Of a stretch of 64,000 nt of DNA, positions 25,659 through 35,089 are shown piece by piece; the stretch's first letter is position 1, and every line of letters begins with the position of its first letter. A model generated the notes under the pieces. That model was not told where the DNA came from, searched no databases, and saw only the letters and a list, made by a program, of their open reading frames with translations. Origin of the DNA: Butyrivibrio sp. (GTDB lineage Bacteria; Bacillota_A; Clostridia; Lachnospirales; Lachnospiraceae); assembly GCA_017996845.1 (NCBI GenBank), contig JAGOGF010000001.1, positions 43,772-107,771 of the forward strand, read 5' to 3'. Both the position numbers and the translations under genes were made by a program.

Positions 25659-27787
25659 CGTTTTTCCTCCGTTGCCTGCGCAGCATTACCATTTTCTTCC
25701 TGTTGGCTCAGTCCCATTATTTCCAGAAGCTTTGTTTCCGGAATACCCAGTTTATAGTGATAATTGCGCAGAATGATTGCCTGTTCCGCACTAATCCGAC
25801 CCTGCTCCAGCATGTTCTGAATCATCCTGTATGCAGGAATTTCAGGTGTATTTTTTGTGTACATCAGATTCAGTCCCTTTCTTACTGCCTCTGTAGAGAG
25901 AAAGGCAGCCTGAACTCTGATTCCATACCGTTCTTTCAAAACAGTCTGCGCATGCTCCGGACTTTCTTCACAAAAAGCGATAACATATCCATCCTGCATA
26001 CGTATTACAGGCAATACATGCAGCTGCCGTAATAATTGTTCCTCAAATGCAGATGCATATTGCCACAAAGAAAAATCCTCCAGATGAGCAGAGTAAATGT
26101 ACTGAATATGTTTCACTTCTGAAAGCGCATCCAGAAGCTCTTCTTCATTGATCAATCCTTTCCTGACCAGATAGGTACCAATGCGTTCTTCTTTTTCTCT
26201 GGTCTCCTTTAATACCTCTTTCAGCTGATCAGCAGAAATATAACCCTTTTGCAGCAGTATATCTCCAATTGTCCTGTGATAATTTTTCAGTATTTTCTTT
26301 TCAATGAACTCATGGTCTGTTTTTGCCCAGACAAACTCTTTTTGCTTCTGTTTTTCTATTGGAATCTGCTTTTCATGAATCTCCGGATCATCTTCCGGAT
26401 TGTGTTTGATTTCTTCTGCCATAAGCTGATTTTTCTTTTGTTCCGTTTCGAATAATCTTTGCTTATAAGCTCTGATGGTAGCTGTCAGATTAATAATATT
26501 GCCCCACACCAATCGAATGGGCAGAAGAGGTGGAAACAGACAGGCAAAAAACACACTGCGCATTCCATACACATTATAAATCGCCACACTTCGAAAAATC
26601 TGACGTTCAATCATCATAGCCGTAACGATCAGGCAAAGATACCAGGACAATGTTCCTTTTGGATAAATGGGTGTCAATGGAACAAATAGGGAGAGCAAAA
26701 AATAGATTAAGACAGGATATCCCAGAAGAACCAGCAAATTTCCTATTTTTGCTTTCAGATCTTTATAAAGAGAATACCTCCCGCTGAACCTGATTCCTTT
26801 CATCCCAAAAATATCCCGTAATCCAAAAGACTGCATTGTAATTCCAAGAATCCATCTCGTCTTTTGCTTGACCGCTGTTTTAAAGGTATTCGGAAAGATA
26901 GAACGTGTTGTCACAAAATCCCAGACTTTCTTCCCTTTCTTATTAATTCTTGGTACTTTTTCCAGAACGTAGTACATCTGAATCCCTTTTTCATAAAGCG
27001 TCAGAGAGAGGCGGTAATCTTCAGTCAGACTGTCCTTTGGCAGAACATAGTCTTCACCAAAGCTCTCAAGAGTTTTTCTCGAAAGGGTAAATCCGGTCCC
27101 TGCAGACGGAACAAAAGCCTTCGCCGTATATCTGCTGACCATGGTGCTAAAATGATTTTCTGCGAACTCGTCTGCATATGTCCCTGTGGTAAGATTCTGA
27201 AAAAAGTTATTGAACTTTGGCATCTTCATCATGGGAAATACTGGAAATTGCATTGCTTCATGTGTTTCCAGTAAATAGTTTGTCACTTTCAGCTCAAGCG
27301 GATGAACCACATCTTCTGAGTCATGAATTGTCAGTGAAGCAAATTTATAACCTTTTTCCCTCTCAAACTGCTGGATCTGCTTAATCACATAATTCAGATT
27401 CTGTGCCTTTGAAGTTGGCCCTGGCGTTTCATTGATCACCATATGTACATTCGGATAGGTCAGTTCCAGTGTTCTGGCTACCTGAATACTGGCCGCATCA
27501 TTGGGATAAACCCCCAGAAAAATGTGGTACATGGACTTTGGGTAATCCGTTGATTCCACAATATTGGAAACCACATCCCCCAGAACATTATCCTCATGCC
27601 AGGCAGCTACCGCAAATGCAAGCAGTTTCGGAGGTTTGGAATTCAGTTCTTTGAAATCAAGTCTCTGTTTCTGGTATTGCCGCCTGAAGGTCAGTGTCAC
27701 AAGGTCCCAGATAAAATCATCAAATCCCATAAGAATATATATAACTACCAGAAACAACCCTATAAAATAAAGTATTTGTGTCGACAT
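25655..27787 (-). CDS. NfrB-like processive glycosyltransferase with MshEN c-di-GMP module
   Basis: 710-residue membrane GT2. TM1 (about 5-24), a GT2 catalytic domain with the DxD-type HDSEDVV, SLTEDYRLS (TED base) and QKTRW (QxxRW of processive synthases), then about four TM helices (365-470). The C-terminal cytosolic part has two 24-residue MshEN motifs at 506-529 (TIGDILLQKGYISADQLKEV...) and 535-558 (RIGTYLVRKGLINEEELLDA...), separated by exactly five residues, the c-di-GMP-binding arrangement of MshE and NfrB. A small helical domain ends the protein. Predicted to polymerise a sugar, probably ManNAc from the coupled epimerase, when c-di-GMP is high. No outer-membrane NfrA is expected or found. 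Motif I starts with Thr instead of Arg. Confidence 0.88.
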   Translation of the reverse strand: MSTQILYFIGLFLVVIYILMGFDDFIWDLVTLTFRRQYQKQRLDFKELNSKPPKLLAFAVAAWHEDNVLGDVVSNIVESTDYPKSMYHIFLGVYPNDAASIQVARTLELTYPNVHMVINETPGPTSKAQNLNYVIKQIQQFEREKGYKFASLTIHDSEDVVHPLELKVTNYLLETHEAMQFPVFPMMKMPKFNNFFQNLTTGTYADEFAENHFSTMVSRYTAKAFVPSAGTGFTLSRKTLESFGEDYVLPKDSLTEDYRLSLTLYEKGIQMYYVLEKVPRINKKGKKVWDFVTTRSIFPNTFKTAVKQKTRWILGITMQSFGLRDIFGMKGIRFSGRYSLYKDLKAKIGNLLVLLGYPVLIYFLLSLFVPLTPIYPKGTLSWYLCLIVTAMMIERQIFRSVAIYNVYGMRSVFFACLFPPLLPIRLVWGNIINLTATIRAYKQRLFETEQKKNQLMAEEIKHNPEDDPEIHEKQIPIEKQKQKEFVWAKTDHEFIEKKILKNYHRTIGDILLQKGYISADQLKEVLKETREKEERIGTYLVRKGLINEEELLDALSEVKHIQYIYSAHLEDFSLWQYASAFEEQLLRQLHVLPVIRMQDGYVIAFCEESPEHAQTVLKERYGIRVQAAFLSTEAVRKGLNLMYTKNTPEIPAYRMIQNMLEQGRISAEQAIILRNYHYKLGIPETKLLEIMGLSQQEENGNAAQATEEKR

Positions 27788-27910
27788 GTTTTTCTGCTCC
27801 GTTTTGTATGCTTAACCAATCCCTGCAATAAAATAAGAATTTCTATTTTGCCGGAATGAAGCTGTCACACTACATAAAAACAAAAAGAAATTCTTATATT
27901 TACGCAAAAT

Positions 27911-27980
27911 AAAAAGCCTGCATGATGAAACCTCTTCATCAATAAGCATTCCCGGATAACAATCCATTTGACCGGGAATG
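27911..27980 (-). terminator. Tandem hairpins, terminator after chemotaxis receptor gene
   Basis: Two stems downstream of the minus-strand receptor gene: CATTCCCGG / CCGGGAATG (27947-27955 and 27972-27980) and TGATGAA / TTCATCA (27923-27929 and 27935-27941), the latter followed on the minus strand by a GCAGGC stretch and five U. The glycosyltransferase operon starts at 27787, so this separates the two units. Confidence 0.6.
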
Positions 27981-28027
27981 TTATTGATCGGATAAAACTT
28001 TTTTACAAGATCGATGCCTGTATCATT

Positions 28028-29740
28028 TTATACCTTAAAGGTTCCGATCGCCGCCATAAGTGTTTCAACTTCTTCCTTTACTCTTCCTGTCTCACTTACA
28101 GTCTTTCCGGATTCCTGTGCAGATTCTCCAGCGCGCCCTGCAATATTTGTTGTGCCTTCTGCGCCTTCATTTGTTGCAGTCGCAACACCTGAAATGGCAA
28201 CAGAAATATTGTCAACCGACGCAAGCAGCTCCTGTGAAATGGAACTCAGTTCCATAACGATATCACTGATCTTGCCTGCATCATTTTTGTAATCTCCTGT
28301 CGCAGCAAGCATCTTCTGATAATCTCCCGCTACATTAACTTCTACGAACTGCATCAGTTCCTTTGCATTTTCAGATAATCTTTCTACCGCAGCAAATACC
28401 TGCTGATTAATTTCCTGCATCTGATTCACGGTTCTGGTCGATTCCTCTGCAAGCTTCCCAATCTCACCTGCAACAACTGCAAAGCCTTTTCCTGCATCTC
28501 CCGCTCTGGCAGCCTCAATGGATGCATTGAGTGCCAGCAGATTTGTCTGACTTGCAATGTTGAGAATTCCGTTTGCAAGTTCATTGATTTTGTCTACCGC
28601 CTTTGATTCTTCCAGCGATTTCTCCAGTTTTTCCTGCACCTGTACCCGAATCTGATGACTGTCCATCTGTGCTTTTTCAAAGTCTCTTCGCAGTTCCATC
28701 GCGCGATGATTGATTCCATCCGCCGTTTCTGCGCCATCCTGCGCTTTCTGTGAAACAGCCTGCATTGCTTTGCTGATTTCCCCGATTGTAGCAGTAACTT
28801 CTTCTGTAGAAGCAGCCGTTTCTTCCATTCCGGCTGATAATTCCTGTGTTGTTGCTGATATATCTTCAATATAGCCATTCAGATGATTGATATTCCCTTT
28901 TACCGAAGATACCGAATCATCGACCTTGAGTGCACTTTCCGATACTTGTTTGATTGAACTCCGGATCTTATTCATAAAGCTGTTAAGTGCATCCGCCATT
29001 GCACCAATTTCATCATTGCTTTTTATAATAACCCGCATTGTCAGATCATTATTTTCCTCAGCTTTCAGCAATCCATCCTGCATGATCTTAATTGGTTTGA
29101 TAATAATTCTTGCAATCACAAAGCTTAATATAACTGCTGCGATACAGAATCCGATCAAAGCAAAAATAACAATCTGTTCTGTCATTGATGCTGCTGCAGA
29201 AGCCCCTCCCAGCATTTCTGACATCTGCGTTTCCCCTCGTGTCTGATAATCATTCAGTTTACCATCCAGTGCAGCAGCAGTCGGGACCATCTGATTTTTC
29301 ATGATATCCAGAATTTTGTCTTTGTCCCCTTCCTGCACTGCAGGAATAAGACTTTCAGTCGCATCCTTTACATAGGTACTATGCAGGTCCTTTGCTTCTG
29401 TGATCACCTTCGCCCCTTCTTCCGATGTAGAACTAGCGATCAATTTATCATATATCTGTGTCGATTCTTCTGCAAGTGCTGTAAATTTCTCGACTTGTGC
29501 TTCATCTCCCGTAATAACATAGGCACGCAGCGTCGCGATTTCCTTTTCACTGTCCAGAAATACAGCGTTTGTTTGTTTGTAAAGAGGAAGATATGTGTTG
29601 TCCAGGCTTCCGGCATCATTTGCCATTGAATGGATTCTCGATAATGTAAATAGTAATAGTCCAACAGCGATTAGCGTTATTACGATAAATCCACCGAATA
29701 TCCTGACCATGATACTACTTCGTTTACCCTTTTTTGCCAT
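28028..29740 (-). CDS. Methyl-accepting chemotaxis protein, four-helix-bundle sensor
   Basis: About 570 residues. TM1 (about 12-31), a helical extracellular 4HB_MCP-type sensor (about 35-185), TM2 (about 188-210), HAMP (about 210-265) and the long cytosolic signalling coiled coil with the invariant hairpin tip [20 protein letters not shown]. The tip contacts CheA and CheW. The ligand is unknown. The ATG at 29740 (MAKKGKRSS) has AAAGGA close upstream; an earlier in-frame start at 29755 has no better SD. Its own terminator and a 309 bp non-coding gap isolate it from its neighbours. No che or flagellar genes are in the window. Confidence 0.92.
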   Translation of the reverse strand: MAKKGKRSSIMVRIFGGFIVITLIAVGLLLFTLSRIHSMANDAGSLDNTYLPLYKQTNAVFLDSEKEIATLRAYVITGDEAQVEKFTALAEESTQIYDKLIASSTSEEGAKVITEAKDLHSTYVKDATESLIPAVQEGDKDKILDIMKNQMVPTAAALDGKLNDYQTRGETQMSEMLGGASAAASMTEQIVIFALIGFCIAAVILSFVIARIIIKPIKIMQDGLLKAEENNDLTMRVIIKSNDEIGAMADALNSFMNKIRSSIKQVSESALKVDDSVSSVKGNINHLNGYIEDISATTQELSAGMEETAASTEEVTATIGEISKAMQAVSQKAQDGAETADGINHRAMELRRDFEKAQMDSHQIRVQVQEKLEKSLEESKAVDKINELANGILNIASQTNLLALNASIEAARAGDAGKGFAVVAGEIGKLAEESTRTVNQMQEINQQVFAAVERLSENAKELMQFVEVNVAGDYQKMLAATGDYKNDAGKISDIVMELSSISQELLASVDNISVAISGVATATNEGAEGTTNIAGRAGESAQESGKTVSETGRVKEEVETLMAAIGTFKV

Positions 29741-30003
29741 TATCCTTTCCCTCACTTTCCCAACTAAAAATCGCGATATCTTCGCATTTTATCGAAGTTA
29801 CCCTTTTATCATACTACAAACAATAAGAACTTGAATACATATTTCTTCATAATGTTTTTAGGTTTTTTCATTTCCTTTTATTTTTCTTTGATATTCGCTT
29901 TTACGTACTTTTAAGTAAAGTTATTTTATATATAAAATATTTTTTTTCGAATATTTGATAATTTTCACAAAATCTATATCTGGAAATATCTTTTTTAAGC
30001 ATC

Positions 30004-30040
30004 AAAAAACCGCAGCTGATCAAACCCCTCTGCTGCGGTT
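30004..30040 (-). terminator. Intrinsic terminator of MFS exporter gene
   Basis: Stem AACCGCAGC / GCTGCGGTT (30008-30016, 30032-30040) followed by six U on the minus strand. The remainder of 29741-30049 is AT-rich and I see no gene in it. Confidence 0.85.
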
Positions 30041-30049
30041 CGTATAATC

Positions 30050-31360
30050 CTATTTTTCTATATATCTGTATTTTTGTAAAATGCGTCCAAACACAATACA
30101 AATAATTGCTCCTGCAAGTCCAAGCACAAACATCATGATCGCTGCTCCTGAGCCCTTCCCTGTTCCAAATAAATCCGTCAGGCAACTGCCGCTGTGCTGC
30201 CTCTCCATGACGGGTTCCCAGAGACAATCTACCAGCCATCCTCCTGCAAAAAAGCCGATCGGTATCGTAAAATACTGTAACGTATTTCTGCAGGAATATA
30301 CGCGGCCCTGCATTTCCACCGGAATGGAGGTTCGCAGGATCACATCCAGATTGGCACTCATAATCGGTACAACCAGCCACCCCAGAATCTGCCCCAGGCA
30401 CCAAAGTACAGGCTCTCCCGTAAATGCCAGAAGAAAATTTTCTATTGTAAGGGAGAACAGCATTGTTCCGGTGATCACCTGAATTCTGTTCTTCGGCTTT
30501 GGTAAAACTGTCACGAGCAGACTTCCCATCAATGTCGCAATTCCTGCGCACGAAGTCACGATTCCCAACATGGATTCTCCGCCATTTGCTCTTGGCAGAA
30601 TATATGCCGGAAGTGTCGCATCAAAGGCTGATGCAACCAGATTCACACCTGCCAGAAAAAAAATCAGATCCAAAATCATAGGATTCCTTTTCAGATAGCG
30701 AAGTCCTTCTTTTGAACTGTTCCACAGTGATTCCTGCTGTATTTTGGGGCTTTTTTCCTTTGCTGCACACACCAGTACTGGGATCTTTATGAACAGCAGC
30801 AATGTCAGAAACGCAATCAGAAATGTGGACAAATCGATCGCAATAACCATATCCATTCCTCCTGTAGCAAAAAGAGCCGTTGCAGCCATCGGATGAAGGA
30901 TCGATATAAGCGACTGGGAAAGAGAACGCAGCCCGCTCGTTTTCTGATACTGATCTTTGGGTGTGATCAGTGTCATAGCAACGTCAGATGCCGGCTGCTG
31001 AACCGTATTCATCAATCCATTCACAGCATTCAGCACATACAGATGTGCCGGACACAGCAAATTCATTTTCAGCAGTATCAAAACGGTAACTGTGGCACAT
31101 GCTGCAAAAGTATCACTGAGCAGCATGACTTTTTTCTTATCCCACTTGTCACTGAGTGCACCCGCAAAAATACTCATCAGTACATAAGGTGCATAGGAAC
31201 AGATCGACAAAAGAGCTGTCTGCAACGCCGACCCTGTTTTTTGATATAACCACAGTGTCAATGCAAAATTTGTCATTGCACTGCCAAACTGTGACAGAGA
31301 TTGCGTACTCCATAAAACTATAAAAGTCTTTAAATTACTTTTTGAATTATTCTGATTCAT
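30050..31360 (-). CDS. MFS exporter (drug-efflux type)
   Basis: 436 residues, 12 predicted TM helices. The N-terminal half has the MFS_3/Mef-like layout with SLSQFGSAMTNFALTLWLYQ in helix 1 and the cytoplasmic motif A SDKWDKKKVMLLSD between helices 2 and 3. Closest known type is the macrolide/small-drug efflux group; the substrate is not determinable. Start ATG 31360 has AAAGGAG 11 nt upstream. The 140-nt leader between it and a 12-codon ORF folds into a terminator-like hairpin, an arrangement found on inducible macrolide-efflux genes, and supports an antibiotic-response role. A strong terminator ends the unit. Confidence 0.88.
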   Translation of the reverse strand: MNQNNSKSNLKTFIVLWSTQSLSQFGSAMTNFALTLWLYQKTGSALQTALLSICSYAPYVLMSIFAGALSDKWDKKKVMLLSDTFAACATVTVLILLKMNLLCPAHLYVLNAVNGLMNTVQQPASDVAMTLITPKDQYQKTSGLRSLSQSLISILHPMAATALFATGGMDMVIAIDLSTFLIAFLTLLLFIKIPVLVCAAKEKSPKIQQESLWNSSKEGLRYLKRNPMILDLIFFLAGVNLVASAFDATLPAYILPRANGGESMLGIVTSCAGIATLMGSLLVTVLPKPKNRIQVITGTMLFSLTIENFLLAFTGEPVLWCLGQILGWLVVPIMSANLDVILRTSIPVEMQGRVYSCRNTLQYFTIPIGFFAGGWLVDCLWEPVMERQHSGSCLTDLFGTGKGSGAAIMMFVLGLAGAIICIVFGRILQKYRYIEK

Positions 31361-31454
31361 ATAACACTTTGCTCCTTTGATTGAATCTGTCATCCGCCCT
31401 GCAAGAAATACAAGGACGGTTTTTCATAAGAGACCGCTGTTGGTCTCTGCAATC

Positions 31455-31513
31455 AAAAGTGCAAAGAATGAGGACTATACTTTTCCTCTGCGCAATGTCC
31501 TCAATCTTTGCAC
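31455..31513 (-). terminator. Attenuator hairpin in leader of MFS exporter
   Basis: Arms 31459-31475 and 31497-31513 form 16 bp with one A-A mismatch (GTGCAAAGA...TGAGGAC and its complement), loop 21 nt, followed on the minus RNA by UUUUG. The first arm overlaps the last codons and stop of the 12-codon leader ORF, so a ribosome held there would prevent folding. A second stem, AGAGACC / GGTCTCT, and a third, CCGTCCT / AGGGCGG, follow before the MFS start. Confidence 0.7.
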
Positions 31514-31539
31514 AGAGCTTTTGCAATTGTCAGAATCAT
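31501..31539 (-). CDS. 12-residue leader peptide of MFS exporter
   Basis: MILTIAKALCKD, ATG at 31539 with SD GAGAGG 8 nt upstream and stop at 31501-31503. Codons 9-12 and the stop are inside the first arm of the attenuator stem. The size, the strong SD and the overlap are typical of leader peptides of inducible resistance genes; no homologue is known to me. Upstream, 31540-31728, I see no gene, only an AT-rich region with an 8-bp inverted repeat (AGTATAAG 31691-31698 and CTTATACT 31721-31728). Confidence 0.65.
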   Translation of the reverse strand: MILTIAKALCKD

Positions 31540-31728
31540 TCTGTTTTCCTCTCTTTTCATTTTCAAATTTCCCATTTTCTTTTGTATCGGAACCAACGCA
31601 CTGCAAGCCGTATTATGTTCAATCCTTTTTTAATGATACCATATTTTTTCTTGCTGTATAGCCGAATATCCGCATTTTGATTAATCTGTTAGTATAAGTC
31701 CTGAACCTGAAAAATCCATCCTTATACT

Positions 31729-31772
31729 AAAAACTGCTGCCTTTGAATTATACTTTCAAAGACAGCAGTTTT
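31729..31772 (-). terminator. Intrinsic terminator of TetR/chemotaxis receptor unit
   Basis: Outer stem AAAACTGCTG / CAGCAGTTTT (31730-31739, 31763-31772) with an inner CTTTGAA / TTCAAAG stem and five U on the minus strand, 28 bp after the receptor stop codon. Confidence 0.9.
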
Positions 31773-31799
31773 CTAATTATTAGATTTATTCACTACTTT

Positions 31800-33812
31800 T
31801 TACACCTGAAATTTCCCAATCTGCATCTGCAGATTCTGTGCTATCTCTGCCAGATTTTCTGCAGAATGTGAAATTTCCGCCATACTTGCCGCCTGCTCTT
31901 CCATTGCTGCAGATGATTGCTGCGTTCCTGCCGCGTTTTCTTCTGCAATTGAGGAAAGATTCTGGGTCAGATCGATAATGTCATTCTTATTCTCTGTCAT
32001 CAGCTTCTCTGATGTATTCAGCTTTTGAATCACTTCCTTCACAGAATCAATGGCATTTGCAATACCTTTAAACTTCTCTTCGGTATCTTTTACACTTTCT
32101 GCCTGTGAAGCTGCTATCTCTTTTGTCACTTTGATGGTATCAACTGCTTCCCTGGATCTTCCCTTCAGTTCATCGATTACCGCCTTGATGTCATTGGTAA
32201 ACGCATGACTTTGTTCCGCCAGATTACGGATCTCATCTGCAACTACTGCAAAGCCTTTTCCTGCATTACCTGCACGCGCTGCCTCAATTGTTGCGTTCAG
32301 AGCCAGAAGGTTGGTCTGTGCTGCAATATCCTGTATCATGGAACTTGCATTCTCAATTTTCTGTGCGCTCTCATTATTGCTGAGAATAATATCATATACA
32401 GCATTGGTTGCATCACTGTTTTCCTTTGTCTTATCAACCAGAACCTTCAGTATTGCAAACCCGCTTTCCTTTTCCCGATCAATTGCCTGTGCTTCCCTGT
32501 TCAGTTCGTCAATCTGCTGCGCATCCTCTTCCAAAAGAGTTCCCATATTACCCACACTCGTTGCAGCCTTTTCCGTATCAACAGCCTGGTCAGATGCACC
32601 CTTGGCCATTTCTTCAATTGATTTTGCAATTTCTTCTGCAGCAACATTGGTCTGTTCGGAAACTGCTGTCAGTTCCTGTGCAGAAGCTGCCACCTGCTGT
32701 GCAGAATCTGTCGCACTGCTGATAAACTTTCGGATGTTTTCCTGCATTTGTTTTAACGCAGCTATCATCTGCCCGACTTCATCTTTTCTCTTTCCATACC
32801 GATCAAGTGCTTTATCATTTGTGACCGTAAAGTCAAGATTTGCCTGCGTTTTAATCGCCTTCGTAACGCTTCTGATTGGCTTTGCAATACTATCACTTAC
32901 AAAGAACGTAACTGCTGCACCTGCTATGATTGCTATAAATATAATGATAATCAGTACGATCTGAATCGTTTGTACTTTTGCAAGTGCCTCCTGCTCCTGC
33001 ATTCCCATAATCATAAACCATGGTGTGCCTGCAATCGGCGTAAATCCTACTATCCTGTTTTTTCCTTCAAAGAGATAGTCTCCAGACCCAGGCTTTCCCT
33101 TTGAAATTTCATTTGTAAACAGCGCTGCAAATTTTGCATAACCCGGATTATTCTTTCCTTCTTCAACTATATTAAATCGCTTTGTTACAAGAGAAGTTTC
33201 CGGATGCCCGACAATTATTCCTGCGCTGTCGATCATATAGCCGTACCCTGTCTCGCCATAAGAAATATTCTTTGCAATTTCACTTAATGTATCACCGGAT
33301 TTGCTTCCACACAATACACCAATCTGTATGTCATCTTTATAAATCGGAACCGCAACAACCAATACTGCTTTTCCAGTATCTTTGGCGATTATAATATCAG
33401 AAATCGCCGGTTTTCCCTGGGCTGCTGTCTGGAAATAAGTCCGATCACTAAGGTTCATTACTGTTCCTGCACTGTCAAGCACTCTTGCATTCCCTTTCAG
33501 ATCCACAATTGAATAAGACTGATATCCTGCACGCACAGCTTCTTTTTCTGCAAATGCAATTTGTTCCTGTTGATCGGAAGACTGTCCTGTAATAACGGTA
33601 TTCTGGGCAAGTCCCTGCATATAGCTCATTTCTTCATTCATTTTGGCAATTACAATCTGTGATTCTGTCTGTGCCAGTGTAACCAGATTGGTATGCGCAT
33701 CTTTAATCAGCTGCCTGCTGATAATCTCAATACTGAAAATACCAATTACAGAAGTAACCAAAAGAATAATAATGGAAAAAATAAGAATCAGCCTCAATTT
33801 TATTGATTTCAT
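31800..33812 (-). CDS. Methyl-accepting chemotaxis protein with dCache sensor
   Basis: 670 residues. TM1 (about 7-27), extracellular double-Cache domain (about 35-280; [15 protein letters not shown] and [14 protein letters not shown] are typical PAS-like Cache strands), TM2 (about 283-305), HAMP (about 306-360) and an MCP signalling domain with the tip [20 protein letters not shown]. Cache receptors usually bind amino acids or organic acids. It starts at ATG 33812 with AAAGGAG 7 nt upstream. The TetR regulator gene ends 38 bp upstream, so this receptor is probably transcribed with and regulated by that repressor, an unusual pairing. Confidence 0.94.
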   Translation of the reverse strand: MKSIKLRLILIFSIIILLVTSVIGIFSIEIISRQLIKDAHTNLVTLAQTESQIVIAKMNEEMSYMQGLAQNTVITGQSSDQQEQIAFAEKEAVRAGYQSYSIVDLKGNARVLDSAGTVMNLSDRTYFQTAAQGKPAISDIIIAKDTGKAVLVVAVPIYKDDIQIGVLCGSKSGDTLSEIAKNISYGETGYGYMIDSAGIIVGHPETSLVTKRFNIVEEGKNNPGYAKFAALFTNEISKGKPGSGDYLFEGKNRIVGFTPIAGTPWFMIMGMQEQEALAKVQTIQIVLIIIIFIAIIAGAAVTFFVSDSIAKPIRSVTKAIKTQANLDFTVTNDKALDRYGKRKDEVGQMIAALKQMQENIRKFISSATDSAQQVAASAQELTAVSEQTNVAAEEIAKSIEEMAKGASDQAVDTEKAATSVGNMGTLLEEDAQQIDELNREAQAIDREKESGFAILKVLVDKTKENSDATNAVYDIILSNNESAQKIENASSMIQDIAAQTNLLALNATIEAARAGNAGKGFAVVADEIRNLAEQSHAFTNDIKAVIDELKGRSREAVDTIKVTKEIAASQAESVKDTEEKFKGIANAIDSVKEVIQKLNTSEKLMTENKNDIIDLTQNLSSIAEENAAGTQQSSAAMEEQAASMAEISHSAENLAEIAQNLQMQIGKFQV

Positions 33813-33850
33813 ATTTTCGCTCCTTTCCAAAAGAGTGGAGTGCCTGTACC

Positions 33851-34444
33851 TCAAACAGCACACCTGTTTTTAATCGATATCCAATATTCATTCCAGATTG
33901 TGTCATAAAATAAATCCAAATCGTTCACCTTACTTTGATATACAAGCATCATATCCATTACTCCTTTTATCAGAACAAAATAAAAGGAAACCATTCCCTC
34001 AATATCAACACCATTTTCTTTGCTCTTTTTCGTACCTTTTTCAAATATCTGATGCAATACGTCCCTGACCAGCTTCTCTTTCTCTCTTACAAGATCTCCA
34101 CACTGCATTTTCAAATCCAGATTCTGAATCAGTGAAATGCTTTTCCAAAAGCGAAGTCTGTTCTCCTTCTTGTAATAATTCAAAATAAGATAATATATTT
34201 TTTTCAGTTTTTCTTCACAGGGTAACTCATCCATTTCATTTATCTCATCCAATAAAAATGAATAGAAATGATTGATCTCACGTTCCACTACCAGGAGAAT
34301 GATTTCATCCTTCCCACTATAGTGACTGTAAATGGAAGGCACCTTGATTCCGACTTCTTTTGCAATATCTGACATCGACAGATTATAACCTCTATCTGCA
34401 AACAGCAGATCTGTTGCATCCAGAATTTTATCCTTATTGTCCAT
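33851..34444 (-). CDS. TetR/AcrR-family repressor
   Basis: 197 residues with an N-terminal TetR helix-turn-helix (about 6-50, [28 protein letters not shown]) and an all-helical ligand/dimerisation domain. SD GAGGAGG is 5 nt upstream of ATG. A palindromic operator and a promoter lie just upstream, so it probably represses itself and the chemotaxis receptor gene 38 bp downstream. The inducer is unknown. Similar genes often regulate efflux; the MFS exporter two genes downstream is behind a terminator and its own leader. Confidence 0.9.
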   Translation of the reverse strand: MDNKDKILDATDLLFADRGYNLSMSDIAKEVGIKVPSIYSHYSGKDEIILLVVEREINHFYSFLLDEINEMDELPCEEKLKKIYYLILNYYKKENRLRFWKSISLIQNLDLKMQCGDLVREKEKLVRDVLHQIFEKGTKKSKENGVDIEGMVSFYFVLIKGVMDMMLVYQSKVNDLDLFYDTIWNEYWISIKNRCAV

Positions 34445-34464
34445 TATCCGCCTCCTCTTTTTAC

Positions 34465-34520
34465 CTAACGAGTGCTAGTTAGCTTTGTTCTAATTCTAAC
34501 AGTTTATTTTAATATTGCAA
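34465..34520 (-). promoter_or_regulatory. Promoter and operator of the TetR gene
   Basis: Minus strand TTGCAA (34520-34515), 16 bp, TAGAAT (34498-34493). Just downstream, 34465-34482, is an imperfect 18-bp palindrome CTAACGAGTGCTAGTTAG (14 of 18 positions symmetric) ending 20 bp before the ATG. The CTAAC/GTTAG half-sites are typical of TetR-family operators. Confidence 0.6.
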
Positions 34521-34605
34521 GCAGAAACTCATAAAGTTTTTGTAAAATCGTATATTGATATTTTTTATATGATTTTTTGATGTCGATTTCAGGAAAAAGC
34601 AAATT

Positions 34606-34660
34606 AAAAAACACGTTTTAAGGACTGCATCAATTGATTGATACAAATTCTTAAAACGTG
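34606..34660 (-). terminator. Intrinsic terminator after TIGR04076 gene
   Basis: CACGTTTTAAG (34612-34622) pairs with CTTAAAACGTG (34650-34660), an inner ATCAAT / ATTGAT stem extends it, and six U follow on the minus strand. The rest of 34521-34743 shows no gene. Confidence 0.8.
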
Positions 34661-34743
34661 CTCCTGTACACTGGCGCTTTCAACACAGGCTGTATGACAC
34701 CTGCCATGACCTGAATATCACATATTCAGATGGAGAGTAAGAC

Positions 34744-35067
34744 TTACGCCTCTTCTATATCGCCCGCCTCTTCAATCAGAAAAACGACCGGACGGATTCC
34801 ATCCGTGCAACAGACAATGGTCTGTCCATCCTGCTTGTTCCAGGGTTTAAAACTGGATCCTGCAGATATTGCGCTGACACTGCCATAGATGTCAATCCAC
34901 GCCCAGGGGCAGAATCCTTCCGGCATTCTGGCTCCGCCCTCATAGAAAAAGATATCACCTGTTTCCAGTAGCGGACAGGCTCCAACGGCTTTGCCCTCTG
35001 TCAGGAAGCTTTCTGCATATTCAGCATAAAATTCTTTACGCAAAATCGTTATTTTTACTTTTTTCAT
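34744..35067 (-). CDS. TIGR04076 family protein
   Basis: 107 residues, full length for this small family. Conserved features: MKKVKITILRKEF, CPLLETGDIFFYEGG, PEGFCPWAWIDIYG and a C-terminal IVCCTDGIRPVVFLIE, with several Cys residues (near 31, 53, 86-87) that may bind metal. Function is unknown; the family is common in anaerobic Firmicutes. SD AAAGGAT precedes ATG. It lies 22 bp after the acyltransferase-domain gene, so the two probably form an operon ended by the terminator at 34.6 kb. Confidence 0.88.
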   Translation of the reverse strand: MKKVKITILRKEFYAEYAESFLTEGKAVGACPLLETGDIFFYEGGARMPEGFCPWAWIDIYGSVSAISAGSSFKPWNKQDGQTIVCCTDGIRPVVFLIEEAGDIEEA

Positions 35068-35089
35068 TTTATCCTTTTCACGAATCAGA

